Of a stretch of 64,000 nucleotides of DNA, positions 35,024 to 47,113 are shown piece by piece. The notes beneath the pieces were generated by a model that made no database searches, was not told the DNA's origin, and saw nothing but the letters and a program-made list of their open reading frames with translations. How positions within the stretch are numbered: position 1 is the stretch's first letter; each line of letters starts with the position of its first letter. The DNA is taken from assembly GCF_016808335.1 (NCBI RefSeq), contig NC_053145.1, positions 23,579,534 to 23,643,533 of the forward strand, given 5' to 3'. The translations under genes were made by a program, and so were the position numbers. This DNA is from Panicum virgatum (taxonomy: Eukaryota; Streptophyta; Magnoliopsida; Poales; Poaceae).

Positions 35024-35957
35024 GTGTGAGCTTCACTGGAGCTAGGAGAGGCTGCTGGTGAGGTCAGATGGGGGAATGTGGGTCAGGGGAGGCCGGTCCA
35101 CGCGAGCTCGTGCTCGCCGGCGATGGCAGATGGCGGAGAAAGGGAGAAATTGAGGGGGTCGCGCGACGGCAGGGGTTCTGATCCTATTTATAGGCTGGAG
35201 GGCTTATAGGAGAAGCAAAACGGGGTCTGGGGGAGGACGGACCGGGCCGGAGGCGCCTGGCGGTGAGGTTGCGGCCGGAGGAGCGGCGTTGCGCATGGCA
35301 GGCGGCGTGTTGCCTCCCCAGGAGGCCTTGGACGCGTGGCAAGTGAGGGAATGGCAAGCTAGGGTGCCAAGCGGCAAGTTTGGGGACTCCTGGGGGTCCA
35401 GATGGACGTGGACGGCGTCCACCGTACGCCGGCGGCATTTGGCTGCGCCGCGGGGAGAGGACATAGAGGGGAGATGAAGGTAGGGACCTATTTGTAATTT
35501 CTGAAAGCTCAGGGACCTCTCGGTAAACTAAAATTTTCTCTATCTTCCTGGACTCAAATGAGAAAGTGTTGAATAGCAAACTTGTGTAACTTTTCAAGAT
35601 CTACAACTTTTGTTTTAGGCAAATTTCATTTTAAGTGCACATTTTGAACTATTTTAAAATTCCAAACTTGCAATAAAGGGCTTTGATTTTTATTTGATTT
35701 TTAATGGAATTTGGCTGAAACTTGAATTCAGCACATGTCATTTAAGGTACCAACTACAACCCAAAATTATTTTTGTGCATATTTTTAAATAGGATTTGTG
35801 TATGTTATTAACATTTTTACGCTCACATTCCATGTTCCAAATGTGTAGTTTGAATTTTATTTGACCTTTTCTTTCTGAATTAAATTTCCAAAATCCCTTC
35901 TACAATTTATTTGAGTTAAATGAATTGGCTTTTATTGCACAGACACCAGAGGTGTCA

Positions 35958-36705
35958 CACGAAGGGACGCCGGGGGCCACATCAGGCCGAAGGTGAGGCC
36001 GGGCCGATGTGGGCCGAAGGGGCGCGGGGGGCACAGCAGGCCGAAGGTGAGGCCGGGCCAAATTTGATTCCTGAGCCGACGTTGTAGTGCCAAAGCCGGA
36101 AGCCGAAGCTCGTCAGACGAAGCCGACCATGGAGCCGAAGCCTGTCGAAGCCGGTCGGACGAAGCTCGCCGGAGCCGAACCTTGTCGGACGAAGCCAACG
36201 GTGGAGCCGAAGCTGAAGCTCGGACAAAGCCATAGGAGCAAAGCCTAGAAAGGCTAATTGGCCGACGGAGCCGGACGAAACCGCAGGCACGCAAAGCTGA
36301 AGTTGGAGCCGGGCGAAGCCGCAGCCACGCGAAGTCGAATTTGAAGTCGGGCGAAGCTGTAGTTGGAGCCAGGCGAAGCCGTGGCAAAAGCCGGGTGAAA
36401 CTGTAGCCCTGCGCGAAGCCGTAGCCAACGAAGACGAAACTGGAGCGGAGCGAAGGCCCTGCGAGCCGAAGCTGGTGGCCGGGGCTTCGAAGCTGGCTGA
36501 AGCCTGTGGGTCCGAAGGTGGCAGCGCAGTTGCTGATTTTCCTGTGCTGATCGAAGCTACTTGTTGTTGCTTGATTCTTGTGCCCACTAACTGGCGCAGA
36601 GATGCCCTAGCGCCCCTAACTGGCAGAGCCCCAACCGACGAAGGCCTTGACTGACAGAGGTCTATGGATGGTGTGGTGGAACGAACCGACGGGTGGGCGC
36701 CAAAC
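35958..36705 (-). repeat. Internal region of a short-LTR element, with GCCGAAGC-type array
   Basis: Between about 35960 and 36530 degenerate units such as GAGCCGAAGC and GGACGAAGCC recur dozens of times, giving meaningless low-complexity frames in all phases. The remainder up to 36705 is unique. It is the start of the internal region of the element whose LTR is 36706-36941; the rest is not found in the window. Confidence 0.55.
36691..36702 (-). other. Primer-binding site next to the short LTR
   Basis: TGGCGCCCACCC on the minus strand, three bases after the LTR end. Fits a primer-binding site that begins TGGCGCC, as in several plant gypsy elements. Confidence 0.6.
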
Positions 36706-36941
36706 TATTGGGGATCAAGTCCACCAAGACAGCCGAGTGGAGAGGAATGAGAGAGCAAGTGAGAAAATGCTCAACTGGGAGAGAGAGAGAGACCCTTGAC
36801 CCCTAGGGTCATCTATATATACGAGGGGGGGGAGGTGGTAATTTTCTCCCAGCCACCTAGCGAGTTCACAATTTACAATTAGATCCTCGGGCCGCCGCAT
36901 GAGGCCCATTAATCTCATGGGCTGGGTTATTTCCCCCAACA
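36706..36941 (-). repeat. Short LTR (236 bp) inserted in the CACTA transposase
   Basis: Minus strand: starts TGTTGGGG, ends CCCCAATA (an expected CCCCAACA with one change), so the ends are inverted repeats. Contains TATATATA-like sequence near 36812-36820 and CT-rich leader. The transposase frame is open up to 36942 and stops making sense at the LTR. Confidence 0.65.
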
Positions 36942-39310
36942 CACCCCTCTAAGATATATGCCTCGGTTATTGAACCTTCAGCATATGCTTTGTTCTGCAC
37001 ATAGCCTTTAAGCGTACACAAATACCTCTCAATTGGGTACATCCATCTATAACATGCAGGTCCTAGTTTTGCCTCTTCACCAAGGTGAAGTGGCATATGC
37101 ATCATGATGCCAAAGAAAGTTGGTGGAAAGACCATTTCAAGATGACAAAGAGTTTCCCTAATCGAAATGGTCAGTTTGTCTAACTCTTCAATGGTCAACT
37201 CCTTTGAACATATTGCATTGAAAAACCTACTAAGCTCAATCAATGGAATAACGACTTCTTTAGGCAAAATGTTAGTACTGCAATGGGTAATAATTTTTGG
37301 AATATAATGTGACACTCATGAGTTTTAAGTCCAGAAATCTTACACCTCGACACATCCACGCATCACTTGATATTAGAGGCATAATCATCTGGCATCTTCA
37401 CACCTTGAAGAAATTTGCATAAGTATGGCATGTCATCGAGATCCAAAGAGTACAATGCAGGAGGCAAAGTGTACTTGTCATTCTTGACCAAAGGATGTTG
37501 ATCCTTTCTCATGCCCAATTCTTCCATGTCAAGCCAAGCCTTTTCACTGTCCTTTGATTCTCCAGCCATGGCAAGCAAAGTCCCTAGTCTTCTCTCACAA
37601 ATATTTTTTTCCAATGTGCATCACATCCAAATTATGCCTTACAAGCAACGCCTTCCAGTAAGACAGTTGGAAGAAAATGCTTTTCTTCCTCCAGTTGTGC
37701 CATCTGGATTCTTCCTCACGTTGCTTCCTCTTTTTTGAGGCTTTCCCAAATGTCACTTGCTCAAAGCTTTCATACTACTGCAGCACCTGTTCACCAGTCA
37801 ACGGAACTGGAGTCTCTCTGGTTTCGACTTGATTGTTGAAGCTAATCTTGTTGCGGCGCCACTTGTGGCCCTTCGTCAAAAACCGGTGATGCCCCATGTA
37901 GCAATGCTTGGACCCAAATTTCAGCAATAAATAATCAGTATCCTTATTGCAGTATGGGCATGCAAACTTGAATTTTGTGCTCTACCCAGATAACATGCTA
38001 TCAGCAGGAAAATCATTAATTGTCCAAAGCAGCATTGCACGGAGAGTGTAATTCTTCTTAACCTTTGCATCCCACGTCTCAACATCTTTTAACCAGAAAT
38101 CTTTTAGCTCCTCAATTAGGGGCTGCAAATATACATCTATGTTATTTCCTGGAGATTTTGGCCCTAGTATCAACATTGACATCATCCAGAACCATGTTTC
38201 ATGAACAACCAAGGAGGCCATTATATAGTATTTGGATCACAGGCCATGTAGTGTACGTCACATTCAGGATCCCAAATGGATTAAAGCCATCAGATGCAAG
38301 ACCCATCCTTACATTACGTGGATCCAATGAAAAATCCTCAAACATTTTGTCCACATGCTTCTTTGCCATTGAGTTTGCAGGGTGTCGCATTTTTTAATCT
38401 TTGACCAGTCTCTCCTTATGCCAACGCATATATTCAGATGTGCTCGCTCTCATGTATAACCTTTGCAGACGAGGAGTAATTGGAAAATACCTCAAGATTT
38501 TCTGTGGGACTCGCCTCTTCGGTGTAGCATCATCACAACTCGACTCCCCCTTTTTCACCTGAATCAGATGTTTTCCATCTAGACTCACCACATGTCGGAC
38601 ATGTATCCAACTCAACGTATTTCTTCCGAAATAAAACACGATCATTGATGCATGCATATATCTTTTGGTAGTCCAGGCCAAGATCACGGACTACCTTTTG
38701 CACCTTCTCTTAAGCGTCTGGAACACAGTGGCCTTTAGGGAGCAGAAACGAGAACAACTGAATAATGGCCTCCAATGCACTGTTACTAAGACCAAACATG
38801 CACTTAATCTGAAAAAGCCTGACAATGAAAGATACCTTAGTAGCCTATTTGCAACACGGATAAAGTTCCCTCTGCGCCTCTGATAATAATTTATAGAATG
38901 TCTTGGCCCTTTTATTCGGCTCTCCATCTCCAGTACTACCCATAATGTTTCCATGTATTGTACTACGGATTAGTGAGAAAGCAAGATTCCTCATAGAATC
39001 ATGGTCACCTGTTGCATCTTCATTGCCAACACATTCACTGATGCCCTCAAATGAATCTTTTTTCTCCTTCTCCTTGGATAAAACTATCAGAAAACCCTCT
39101 ATGAAGCAAATGAGCTCGGACTTCATTAATTGTTCTGTAGCACATTGTATGACATCTCATATATGGATAGGGTGCCCTTTCTCCTTTAGATGTCCCAGCA
39201 AATGTATGCTCTATAAATTTATTCAATCCAATTTGCCACTCTTGTGTTTGTGGTGACAAGCGCATCCAAGACCTATCATTGCCCAAAGATATGCTCCCCA
39301 ATCTGATCAA
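36942..39310 (-). pseudogene. CACTA (En/Spm) TNP2-type transposase, decayed
   Basis: On the minus strand an N-terminal transposase-associated domain (39310-39047; RSWMRLSPQTQEW and HTMCYRTINEVRAHLLHRGF), then TNP2-like segments in shifting frames: CPTCGESRWK near 38600, FGSKHCYMGHHRF near 37900, LLVRHNLDVMH near 37630, KTHECHIIFQ near 37310, and MYPIERYLCTLKGYVQNKA near 37040. Many stops and frameshifts. The C terminus is cut by the LTR at 36941. When intact such proteins bind and cut the CACTA ends in the nucleus. No CACTA terminal repeats were found in the window. Confidence 0.88.
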
Positions 39311-39659
39311 TTAAAATCACAATCTAATTAAAGAGATCAATGGCCTGCATATATATACGACAGTGAAAAAGGCACGCATGCATGAATTTAATCTGTAAAA
39401 AAATTAATATACAACATGGAGTCATTTGAATTCTTTGGCAACATACAAGCAGCAGTCATTTGGAGTTGTTTGAATTCATTGAACTACATCTCGATCAATT
39501 GTATTGGAAAACAGCAACTTCAATATTTAACACATGCACACACCAAAATTTGGCTCAATTAGCAGCATACATATATTTATTTTACTTCCAAATCGACACT
39601 CTCCATCATCTTTAATTTACATCATATTATTTAATTTGACGTAATACAGTGCCTAGCAT
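39311..39659. other. AT-rich sequence upstream of the transposase
   Basis: About 350 bp with no ORF or repeat that I recognise. It may be the 5' region of the CACTA element. Confidence 0.4.
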
Positions 39660-40058
39660 TAGAATTAAGGGAACATATCTGACGGAAACCACAACCTTCG
39701 TGAAAACCCGTGCAAATCACGACAAAAAAATCGTCTAAATTTAGCAAAAAATCACACATGTAGATGATATGATGATACACAACTTTGTAAAATATATTGT
39801 TCAAATTCGACTTCGTTTGTGAGATATAAAAATAACAAATTTCTAACAAATCATCTGGACAGCTTCTGGCTTGAAATTTGTTATTTTTATATCTCACAAA
39901 CGAAGTTGAGTTTGGACAAGATATTTTACAAGGTTGTGTATCATCATATTATCTACATGTGTGATTTTTTTGGTGAATTTAAACGACTTGTTTATCGTGG
40001 TTTGTACGGGTTTTCACGGAGTTGCGGTTTCCACCAGATATGTTCCCTAGAATTAAAG
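39660..40058. repeat. Large foldback (inverted repeat, arms about 180 bp)
   Basis: Left arm 39660-39843 and right arm 39877-40058 are imperfect reverse complements (for example GGGAACATATCTG against CAGATATGTTCCC), with a loop of about 33 bases. Matching peptides can be read outward from both arms (NNKF...LEICYFYISQTK), which is a by-product of the symmetry and not evidence of a gene. Confidence 0.85.
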
Positions 40059-40968
40059 CTCAAATATCTTGATCCAATTCCAGCCGATCACCAAGGACCC
40101 ATGGTGCTTTTACGACAGAAAATAAACAAGAGAGCCCTAAGTACAAAAACTCATCGAGAACAAGCTAAGCTAGCAAGCTAATAATAGATATATATGTTCC
40201 TTTCCTATAGCTGCTGCTGGCCGTCCGTGCATGTGGCCGCCGGCCGCGATGACCAGACTGCGATCAAGTTCAAAACATGCAGGCAGCCGCCGGAAGAGAC
40301 GATCGACGAGTCCGGCAGTCTTAATAAGAAATTAATAAAGCAAACAGCCGCCCGGCGACAAGTCCAACCAAATCCGACGACGATGCAGCCGCAGGCGACG
40401 ACTCCAAGCACAAGTCCGATCGTCCTCTTGTGCCGCCGCCTGCCCTTCCCTGTTGCCGCGCCCTACCGATCGATCGTGACTGCTGGCTCGATCCAATCAG
40501 TCCTGATCCATGCGTCTATTCTTTTTTAAATGGGCCCACGTGTTAGTTATTTGGGTCCGCCCATATTTCAGCCAACCAAATCTATTTAGTTGAAATACAC
40601 TGATCTATTGTGCCACAAAGGGAACAAGCATATATACCAACAATATAAACGGTGGTGAAAACATGGTATTAATGCAACCACTAAGTTTTTTGTTGCAATG
40701 TATTGACATATATTGCAGCAAACGTGAGATTTTAACGCAAGGGAATAAATTCGTAGCAATATCATTTGCTACATGCAACCACATCACTGTTTTTTGCAAA
40801 AACCCTTACATATTGCATCGGAAACAAAAATTATAACAACGAAAATCAAATGTAGCAATAGTATGAGATTTTCACAACCAGATTTTTTATGATGGCGAGG
40901 CAAGAGCATCAATATTTAGCAACCAAATTACAAAACGGATGCAATCTAGCACCTATCTAATGCAACTG
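40059..40968. other. Region without a recognisable gene
   Basis: 40200-40500 is GC-richer and looks like plant promoter or leader sequence. 40560-40968 is AT-rich with recurring words such as TTGCAAC, GTAGCAAT and GCAACCA, suggestive of a decayed repeat. No protein is supported. Confidence 0.35.
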
Positions 40969-41940
40969 TTTTTTTTTGGGAATTAGCTTCTTCATTCAAT
41001 CATCGACATGATTACAATCATCTTGCAGAACTTGCAAGAGGAAGCTCGGAGGGGCATTTGCCCAAACATCAAAAGCGCTGTGCTCGGCAAAACTAGCACT
41101 ACATGGGCCGCCTTGTTAGCTGATCGCCTAGCATGCAATACATTGAAAGAGGTTGAGAACCCCGAGGACATCTCTTGGATATCACTAAAAATCGGTGTAA
41201 ACTCTGACCTCTGAGTCTCCTTGTTGTTCCACAGCCCAACTAACTCCAGCGAGTCAGTCTCCAATATCACTGCCCCTTGCGTCACTGAATGTATCAATTG
41301 TACACCAGCTCGGAGGCGGGCCTCTGCTTCTGCTGCTAGAGTCGATGCCACAGCCAGAAGACGTCTGATCATGGCCATCAGGAAGTCCCCGGCATCATCC
41401 CTTGCCACCGCTCCCATCGCTCCTGAATTCTTCTCTGCAGCAAACGCTCCATCAATGTTCACCTTAAGTGTATTACCCAGTGGTTGCTGCCATCGATGAA
41501 CCTACGGGCGACCTGTGGGTACACCTGAACTTTCTTTCACAGTGATGAGGTGGAAACATACATCAAGAGCCCAATTTGATTGCAGCGCCCACATCAATCG
41601 GTATTTTGCCATGGCGTCGGTCGTTCCTGGACCGCCAGATTGACCACATCCCACAGAGGATAAGCACCCGATCTCTCTCCTCAAATTCCGTCCTCTAGCA
41701 ACTCCATTGTCCACGAGTTCGGTATTAGGTTTGGGAGCTTTACACCACTGAGCTCACGAAGTCTAATCCAGAATTGTCTTGCATATGTGCACTCCGTGAG
41801 TGCATGAAATGTTGTCTCTGCATGAGCCCCACAAGTATCACATGTGCTGAGCGGATCGATATGTCTCCAGTGAAGGTTGGCTCTGCTGGGGATGTAATCA
41901 TGCATGATACGCCACTAAAACACACGCACCTTTGGGGGGT
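40969..41940 (-). pseudogene. 5'-truncated LINE: zf-RVT and RNase H-like end
   Basis: Minus strand: a reverse-transcriptase zinc-binding (zf-RVT) segment at 41905-41681 (HDYIPSRANLHWRHIDP, CDTCGAHAETTFHALTEC), then an RNase H-like (RVT_3) segment at 41462-40992 (MNIDGAFAAEKN, LETDSLELVGLWNNKE). A run of A follows on the minus strand (T run ending near 40977), as at LINE 3' ends. The reverse transcriptase and endonuclease are absent and the two segments are in different frames. Confidence 0.82.
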
Positions 41941-42327
41941 ACTTTATAGTTCCATAACTTCTTGTAACTAATTCGGTGTAGTTGCAAAGATTTATGTGGC
42001 ATTAGCCCGAAAATTTAGTAGTGACAGATAGTGTGACACACAAGTGAACTCAGCTCTGGTAAAGGTAAAAAGAGGCAGGGAGCTAGGTAGAAGTTAGTCA
42101 ATCATGTTTCTAATGTACTTGAAGAATTTGTACAGTTTTAATAGCACTTTATATTTTGCACATGGTTAGGCTCTATCTAGTTATTCCTAATACAAGGGAG
42201 AACTGTGCTAATGGCAGACAGATATGTCTGTCTAGCCATCATAGCATTTTATAACCCTCCTATCATCCTAACCGGACGTGGAGGATTACGATCGCGCTAA
42301 ACAGGGCTGTCACCACCTGCAGGCTAC
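41941..42327 (-). repeat. Athila-type LTR fragment
   Basis: Its right end (42284-42327) matches 13866-13908, the truncated LTR beside element A. The part from about 42170 is clearly LTR; 41941-42170 is unassigned AT-rich sequence. The Tat-type LTR at 42328 is inserted here. Confidence 0.5.
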
Positions 42328-43361
42328 TGTTGACGCGAAACAATCACACACCAAGCCCGAGAGCACTGTACGCCAAGCTCGGACTGCACTTGATTCAAAC
42401 CAAGGCATGCCAGTCAATTTGACCTGTAAATTGACAAGGAATCAACGAACCGTCAAATTCGAGAGCGTATCGGCTGGATTTCCGAATGACTCTCATGTGG
42501 TGTATCGGCAAAGGCTCTGCCGATACAGAAAACGACAACAGATCGGATAAGCTGAACGTGTATTGAAAGCGATCTAAAGGAAATCGTCAAGAAGCTGCCC
42601 ATACCGGTATGCAACAGACGACTAGATTTAAAACCGACATGTGCCAAGAGACTATGCACAAACCCACAAATGTATGGATCTGAGCAAAGCTAAGCTCACA
42701 ACAAATCTAATCAGCACTACGAGATTTAACGTGATAGCAAAAGAACTAACAGCTGATTAAACACGTTTTGAACCGGATAAATTGTGAATAGATCTAAAAG
42801 AGAAAACAACGATGTGCCAGAGATCAAAGCTTAGATAAATTTGATAACTTTTGAATAGATCTGAACAAAGCAATAGCGCTACGCCCGGAAGCTAAAGCTT
42901 AGATTTACTCGGTAAACGAACATTTACCAGTAAAACAAGTTGCTCGAATGTGAGGCATCCTTGATTGGCTTGAAAGAACTCATGAAAAAGAAAATAGCAA
43001 AGCCACCGATGAAAAAAGTAAATTGCAGGAAAGAGTAAAGTTTTGTTGGTTGGTTGTGTATCAATCTTTTACAATGACCGGGAGCACCTATTTATACCCC
43101 ACGCTAACAGAGTCCTAGCCGATTACGGGAAAACATAATTTCTGACTAAAAAATAAAAACTAACTCTAATAAAGACACTGCCCTTCAAACTGAGACCCCA
43201 CCAATACGAGATTGATTTTATCTTCTGGCTGACCATCTGAACTCCCGATCAGCAACGAATCACGGCCGATCCTTCTTGCCAAATCTGTCGCCGTTTCTTA
43301 CACTGACATTCCCTTTCCTTTTAATATTCCTTTTGACGCGTGTCCAAAAATAGTGTCAACA
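42328..43361 (-). repeat. Tat-type LTR (1034 bp)
   Basis: Bounded by TGTTGACGCG and TAGTGTCAACA. Minus-strand TATAAATA at 43089-43096. The sequence to its right (complement AAACTAGGGGGCAT) is a polypurine tract for the minus strand, so this is the 3' LTR of a minus-strand element whose antisense gene follows at 43496. Confidence 0.7.
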
Positions 43362-43652
43362 CATGCCCCCTAGTTTCGGAGTGAAATATCCTTTTTACTT
43401 CGAAATTTTCTCCAACTACGATTGCTTTCTCCGTACGGTCACCTCAAAAAGGGCACATTGACTCAACCCCCCCCCCCTCTTCCAGAGGGCCACTCTATAA
43501 ATACAATAGTGTGCTCCTCCCTCTTCTCTTTCACCAGCTTCCATTTTGCAATCCTGCTCTCTCTCTCTCCTCAAGAACTCGCCGCTCTCCAGATTTCGAG
43601 CGAATCTCCCCCATGCATCAGGACCAACTCAAGATTTGATCGATGGCCTCCA
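43362..43652 (+). other. Promoter and start of an antisense gene of a Tat-type element
   Basis: Starts with the polypurine complement, has a C run at 43468-43477, TATAAATA at 43496-43503 and an ATG at 43643 in plus orientation. The reading frame is interrupted after ten bases by the solo LTR 43653-47113 and continues behind it at 47119. The orientation is opposite to the LTR, as for the known antisense ORFs of Tat elements. Confidence 0.5.
43496..43503 (+). promoter_or_regulatory. TATA box of the antisense gene
   Basis: TATAAATA about 140 bp before the ATG at 43643, in plus orientation next to a minus-strand LTR. Confidence 0.55.
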
Positions 43653-46600
43653 TGTGGCAGAACTGCCAGAATTAATCCGGATTAAATGTGTAAACCATCA
43701 CTATTATCACTAAAATGGTTAATACACACTTAACACAGAGTAATTTGACAGTCTGTCGGGTAAAATCCCGATAAAACCACTTGATTTCGGATCGAAACAA
43801 ATACCTCACGCGAAAGTGAGTCCAGAGATTACAATAACCGTAATTCAACTTTAATAATAAAAGTTATCACAAACTAGGTTTGAGAATTTAGACAAGATAC
43901 CTCAAGAAATTAAAAGCAGAAAACGACATCTAGCGACGATATATGACATCATGATGAAGCCCGTACATGATGTCGATCTCACCAAGTTATCTGAAAACAA
44001 AGTTACAAGCAAGACTGAGTATACTAATACTCAGCAAGGCTTACCCGAAGAAGGGCATAAAATATCCCTTTAACTAGACATGTAAAGGCTTGTGAAAGCT
44101 CAGGGGTTTTCTTTTGCTGAAAAGCAACTAAAAGTATATCCTTAATTTTAAATTTTAGCTTCAGGTTCTAGTTTCATTAACCATTCTAAATTTACACCTA
44201 TCTATACAAACATGGTAGAATTATTTGCATCCAATCATATTAAGATCATCATTGTTCCACTTCTTACTCTATGCAGCAAAGGGATTAAGCAGTCTCATTC
44301 ATCGTGAGAGGCGGACGATTCTGAATCGAAATTCAACCTTGCAAGGATAAACCTAACACACACGCTTGAAGCACCGTTGAGTCACTTCCAAGCAACCTTT
44401 GGCTTCTCTTTCCGGTTCATGGATCAGTGCCACTCTCCCTCATAGTCGTAGTGTAGCGCTACAAATTCCATTTTATTCCTTTAATTCATTTTATCCCTAA
44501 GAGAGAGTGGGAGGTATGTCCACTTTCCGGTCCGATCAGTTACTAGGCTTGCCGCGTATCATATTTACGGCATGTGGCTAGTACTTTCAAACGCTTAACC
44601 ACCGCTACCACACACTGCGGCCTTAGTAGATTTATCTACACAGACGGATTACCACCATGAAACTTGTATCCCAATCCGTCCATGGTCCTTATAGTGATTG
44701 CATAAAGTAAACAATCAACTCCTATAAAGCTCGCGAGTGACAGGAAATCACTTGGCTTTTACCGGTCCTATTAGCAAAGCATATAGTCGGACTCAATTCT
44801 AGTGTTCAATCAATAGGTACCTAGAATTATGCATCTAAGGTTTTCATTCAACTCCAATAACTTAAATGCACAAAAAATAGATATAAAAGGTTGCATAAAA
44901 TAATAGGATTATGCACCGGGGCTTGCCTTTTGTGACGTCAATAAAGTCAGTGGAGTCTGATTCTTCAGAATCGACGTTCGGGTCTTTAGTTAATTCCACA
45001 ATGTTGACTTGTGCTTCAGAAATATCCCATCTGGTTCCTGAATGAATCCATGTGTTCCGTGGACTAACGATATTATTTCTATATGCAATGCAGTAGTTGA
45101 AATTAGTGAAGTGCTTAAGTATAGCTTTCCTTCACTAAAAAATTGTTTTTCAAAAAACCTCAAGTCAAGAAAACAATCATTTCACTTTCTACTTTCTGGG
45201 CAGTCATTTATGGAGTAGAAACAAACATAACAAACTCCATAAACTAACATGACTGGCTACTCCAAGCAACAAAAAGCATTTCATTCAGATCTTCAAGTTT
45301 GAATTCAAAAGAAGTTAAATAACTTAGACCTTAAAACAAACATGGCATGATTCAACATTTAATTACTTAAGTTTAACAACCATTGATGGAGTAGTTGTAG
45401 TACTTTACAAATTAACCAATTAAGACAACATGAGACATTCACATGGCTAGCAGAGGCTAGCATAAAGATTTTAGCTTCAAAAACTAACAGGGACAAGCTT
45501 TATAAAATAAACATGGATCATGCAATAATATCAAAATGTTTAATAACCCATGCTATTCTTAGCATTTAAAATGAAACACATGAAATAACAAGTAAAGATA
45601 GGTATTAGGGCCACAAATTTTACACAAAGCTATACATGATAAAAGGATACTAGGTTCCAAAAATCAAGTATAACAAAGCTATGGGCAAAGAGATAAAAAT
45701 AAATCATTCATTTCCTAATAATTAAACTAGTGCACTCAAAATAAGGTTTCATACAAATTTTAGTAGTCAAAGTCATAGAGCTAATCAAGAGGAACAAAAA
45801 AAATTATTTCACATTTTTCTGATTTTTCTACTATTTTCTAGGATTTTTCAAAATTAACAAGAAAAAGAGCTAGAATTATTACAGAAAGGTCCTTGGAAAG
45901 AATTGAATCAAAGCAATCAGGTCCCTGGCGCCATTGACAGCCAGGGGAAGCTTCTGGCCGGCCGAAATCCGGCGAGGGAAGGCCACGGAGGCGAGGGGAA
46001 AGTGGGGGAAAACAACTAGGGGCTCACCGGGGTTTGATTTGATGTAAGAACGGGGGCTGGAGGAGGTCCAGTGGTGGCTGCCCATGGTGGCCGGCGGGCG
46101 GCGGCGGTACTGCTCGCCGTCCTGGTGGTCCTGGCGAGGGGGAGTGGAGGGGTCGGGCCGAGGAGACTCAGGAGGCCAAGGAGGTTCGGTTCAGAGGTTA
46201 AACTGGGGCAGTGGAGGCCCGGGGGTGGTGGCTCCACGGCGGCCGGCGAGCGGCGGCGCAAATGGAGAAGGGGCGGCGGTGGATGCCGAAGCAGGGTCCT
46301 GTCGGGCTATTTATAGCCGGAGGGAAGGGAAAGATAGGCTCTCAGGGGAGGAGATAGACCCTTCCGAGCTGTGGGCGAGCTCTCAGCGGCGGAAGCGGTT
46401 GTCCAGCGGGCGACCGGCAAGGTGTCGGGGTGCGGCGGCGTGGAGAACATGCAGAAGGCCAGCAGGGCGGCTTGGGTGGCGGCGGGGAGCCTCAGGGTGA
46501 TGCGTGGAGGAGGCGCGGGCAAGCCTGGGGCGAAGCAAACTGGCGGCGCGGCCAAGACGCTGGCGGCGGCGGCCAAAACGGCGGCAAGGGCGGCGCCCCT

Positions 46601-47113
46601 GTTTCTGCAGAGAGAAGAACAGAGAGGAGGAAGAAGAACGGTGGTTTTGCAATTTCCAAAATCTTAGGGGCTTATCTGAAAAATAAAATTTTTGGTTGAT
46701 CTAGGGCTCTAATGAAAAAGTATTCAACATGAAAGTTGCTCAATTTTTCAAGACCTACAACTTTCATGTTGTGCAAATTTTTACTAGACCAAAGGATTTG
46801 AAAATATATTGAAATCCGTTAAATCTATTATTTGCAAATAAACCTAACTTAAATTTTTAAAATTGCAAGGGTAGCCCTCATCATAATTATATCTTTTCAT
46901 GAGGGTGAAAAGTGAAAAACAAAATATACATTTTAATCCCCTCATAAATTTTAAAACTTTGTCTTTTGCAAAATTATTTTAAAAAGGACTTTGAACCTTT
47001 TCTAAAATTACAAAAATACCCTTGCTACAGAAATCATGTTTTATCTTTTAAACCAACACAAAAATTTTATTTTTTAACTGAATGGTTTTAGCCCAAAAAC
47101 CTGGGTTGTCACA
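43653..47113 (-). mobile_element. Solo LTR of a Tekay-lineage element (3461 bp), TSD CTCCA
   Basis: Minus strand: starts TGTGACAACCC, ends CTGCCACA. Perfect 5-bp target duplication CTCCA at 43648-43652 and 47114-47118. TATAAATA at 46308-46315, GC-rich block 46000-46650, donor-like CCG/GTGAGC near 46023, AT-rich intron-like stretch, exon-like block 44862-45078. It shares short blocks with the LTRs of A and B but is a different family. The intact duplication shows one clean insertion followed by LTR-LTR recombination. Confidence 0.93.
44862..45078 (-). other. Exon-like block behind a conserved acceptor in the solo LTR
   Basis: Follows GCATTGCATATAG. Reads NNIVSPRNTWIHSGT and ends in KGKPRCIILLF, close to the ends of the A (EGKPRSII) and B (EGKPRCI) blocks. 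The middle is acidic. Its frame relative to the acceptor differs by one base from A and B. Confidence 0.45.

Larger units (their letters stand above)
27433..35957 (-). mobile_element. Tekay/Del-lineage retrotransposon B, internally deleted
   Basis: Same family as element A, minus strand. From high to low coordinates: complete 5' LTR (31642-35957), PBS (31628-31639), leader, upstream ORF (29334-30223), gag start (28680), then an abrupt join at 28067/28068 to the interior of the 3' LTR, whose last 635 bp remain (27433-28067). All of pol, the end of gag and most of the 3' LTR are missing. Flanking 5-mers (CTGTT at 27428-27432; CACGA at 35958-35962) do not match, so at least one border was also rearranged. 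Confidence 0.93.
31642..35957 (-). repeat. 5' LTR of element B (4316 bp)
   Basis: Minus strand: starts TGACACCTCTGG, ends CTGCCACA. TATAAATA at 35185-35192, GC-rich block, 92-codon ORF at 34745-35023, AT-rich intron-like stretch, exon-like block at 33019-33230. Clearly diverged from the LTRs of A, with many indels outside the exon-like block. Confidence 0.93.

Noticed and set aside
27428..35962. Target duplication of element B
   Set aside because: CTGTT and CACGA flank the element and do not match, so I do not claim an intact insertion site.
39631..40181. Two frames of 88 and 120 codons with similar peptides on opposite strands
   Set aside because: They are the two arms of the foldback read outward, so the similarity is due to the inverted repeat.
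36942..41000. CACTA terminal inverted repeats
   Set aside because: I looked for CACTA and TAGTG ends around the transposase and found no convincing pair; the element borders stay undefined.
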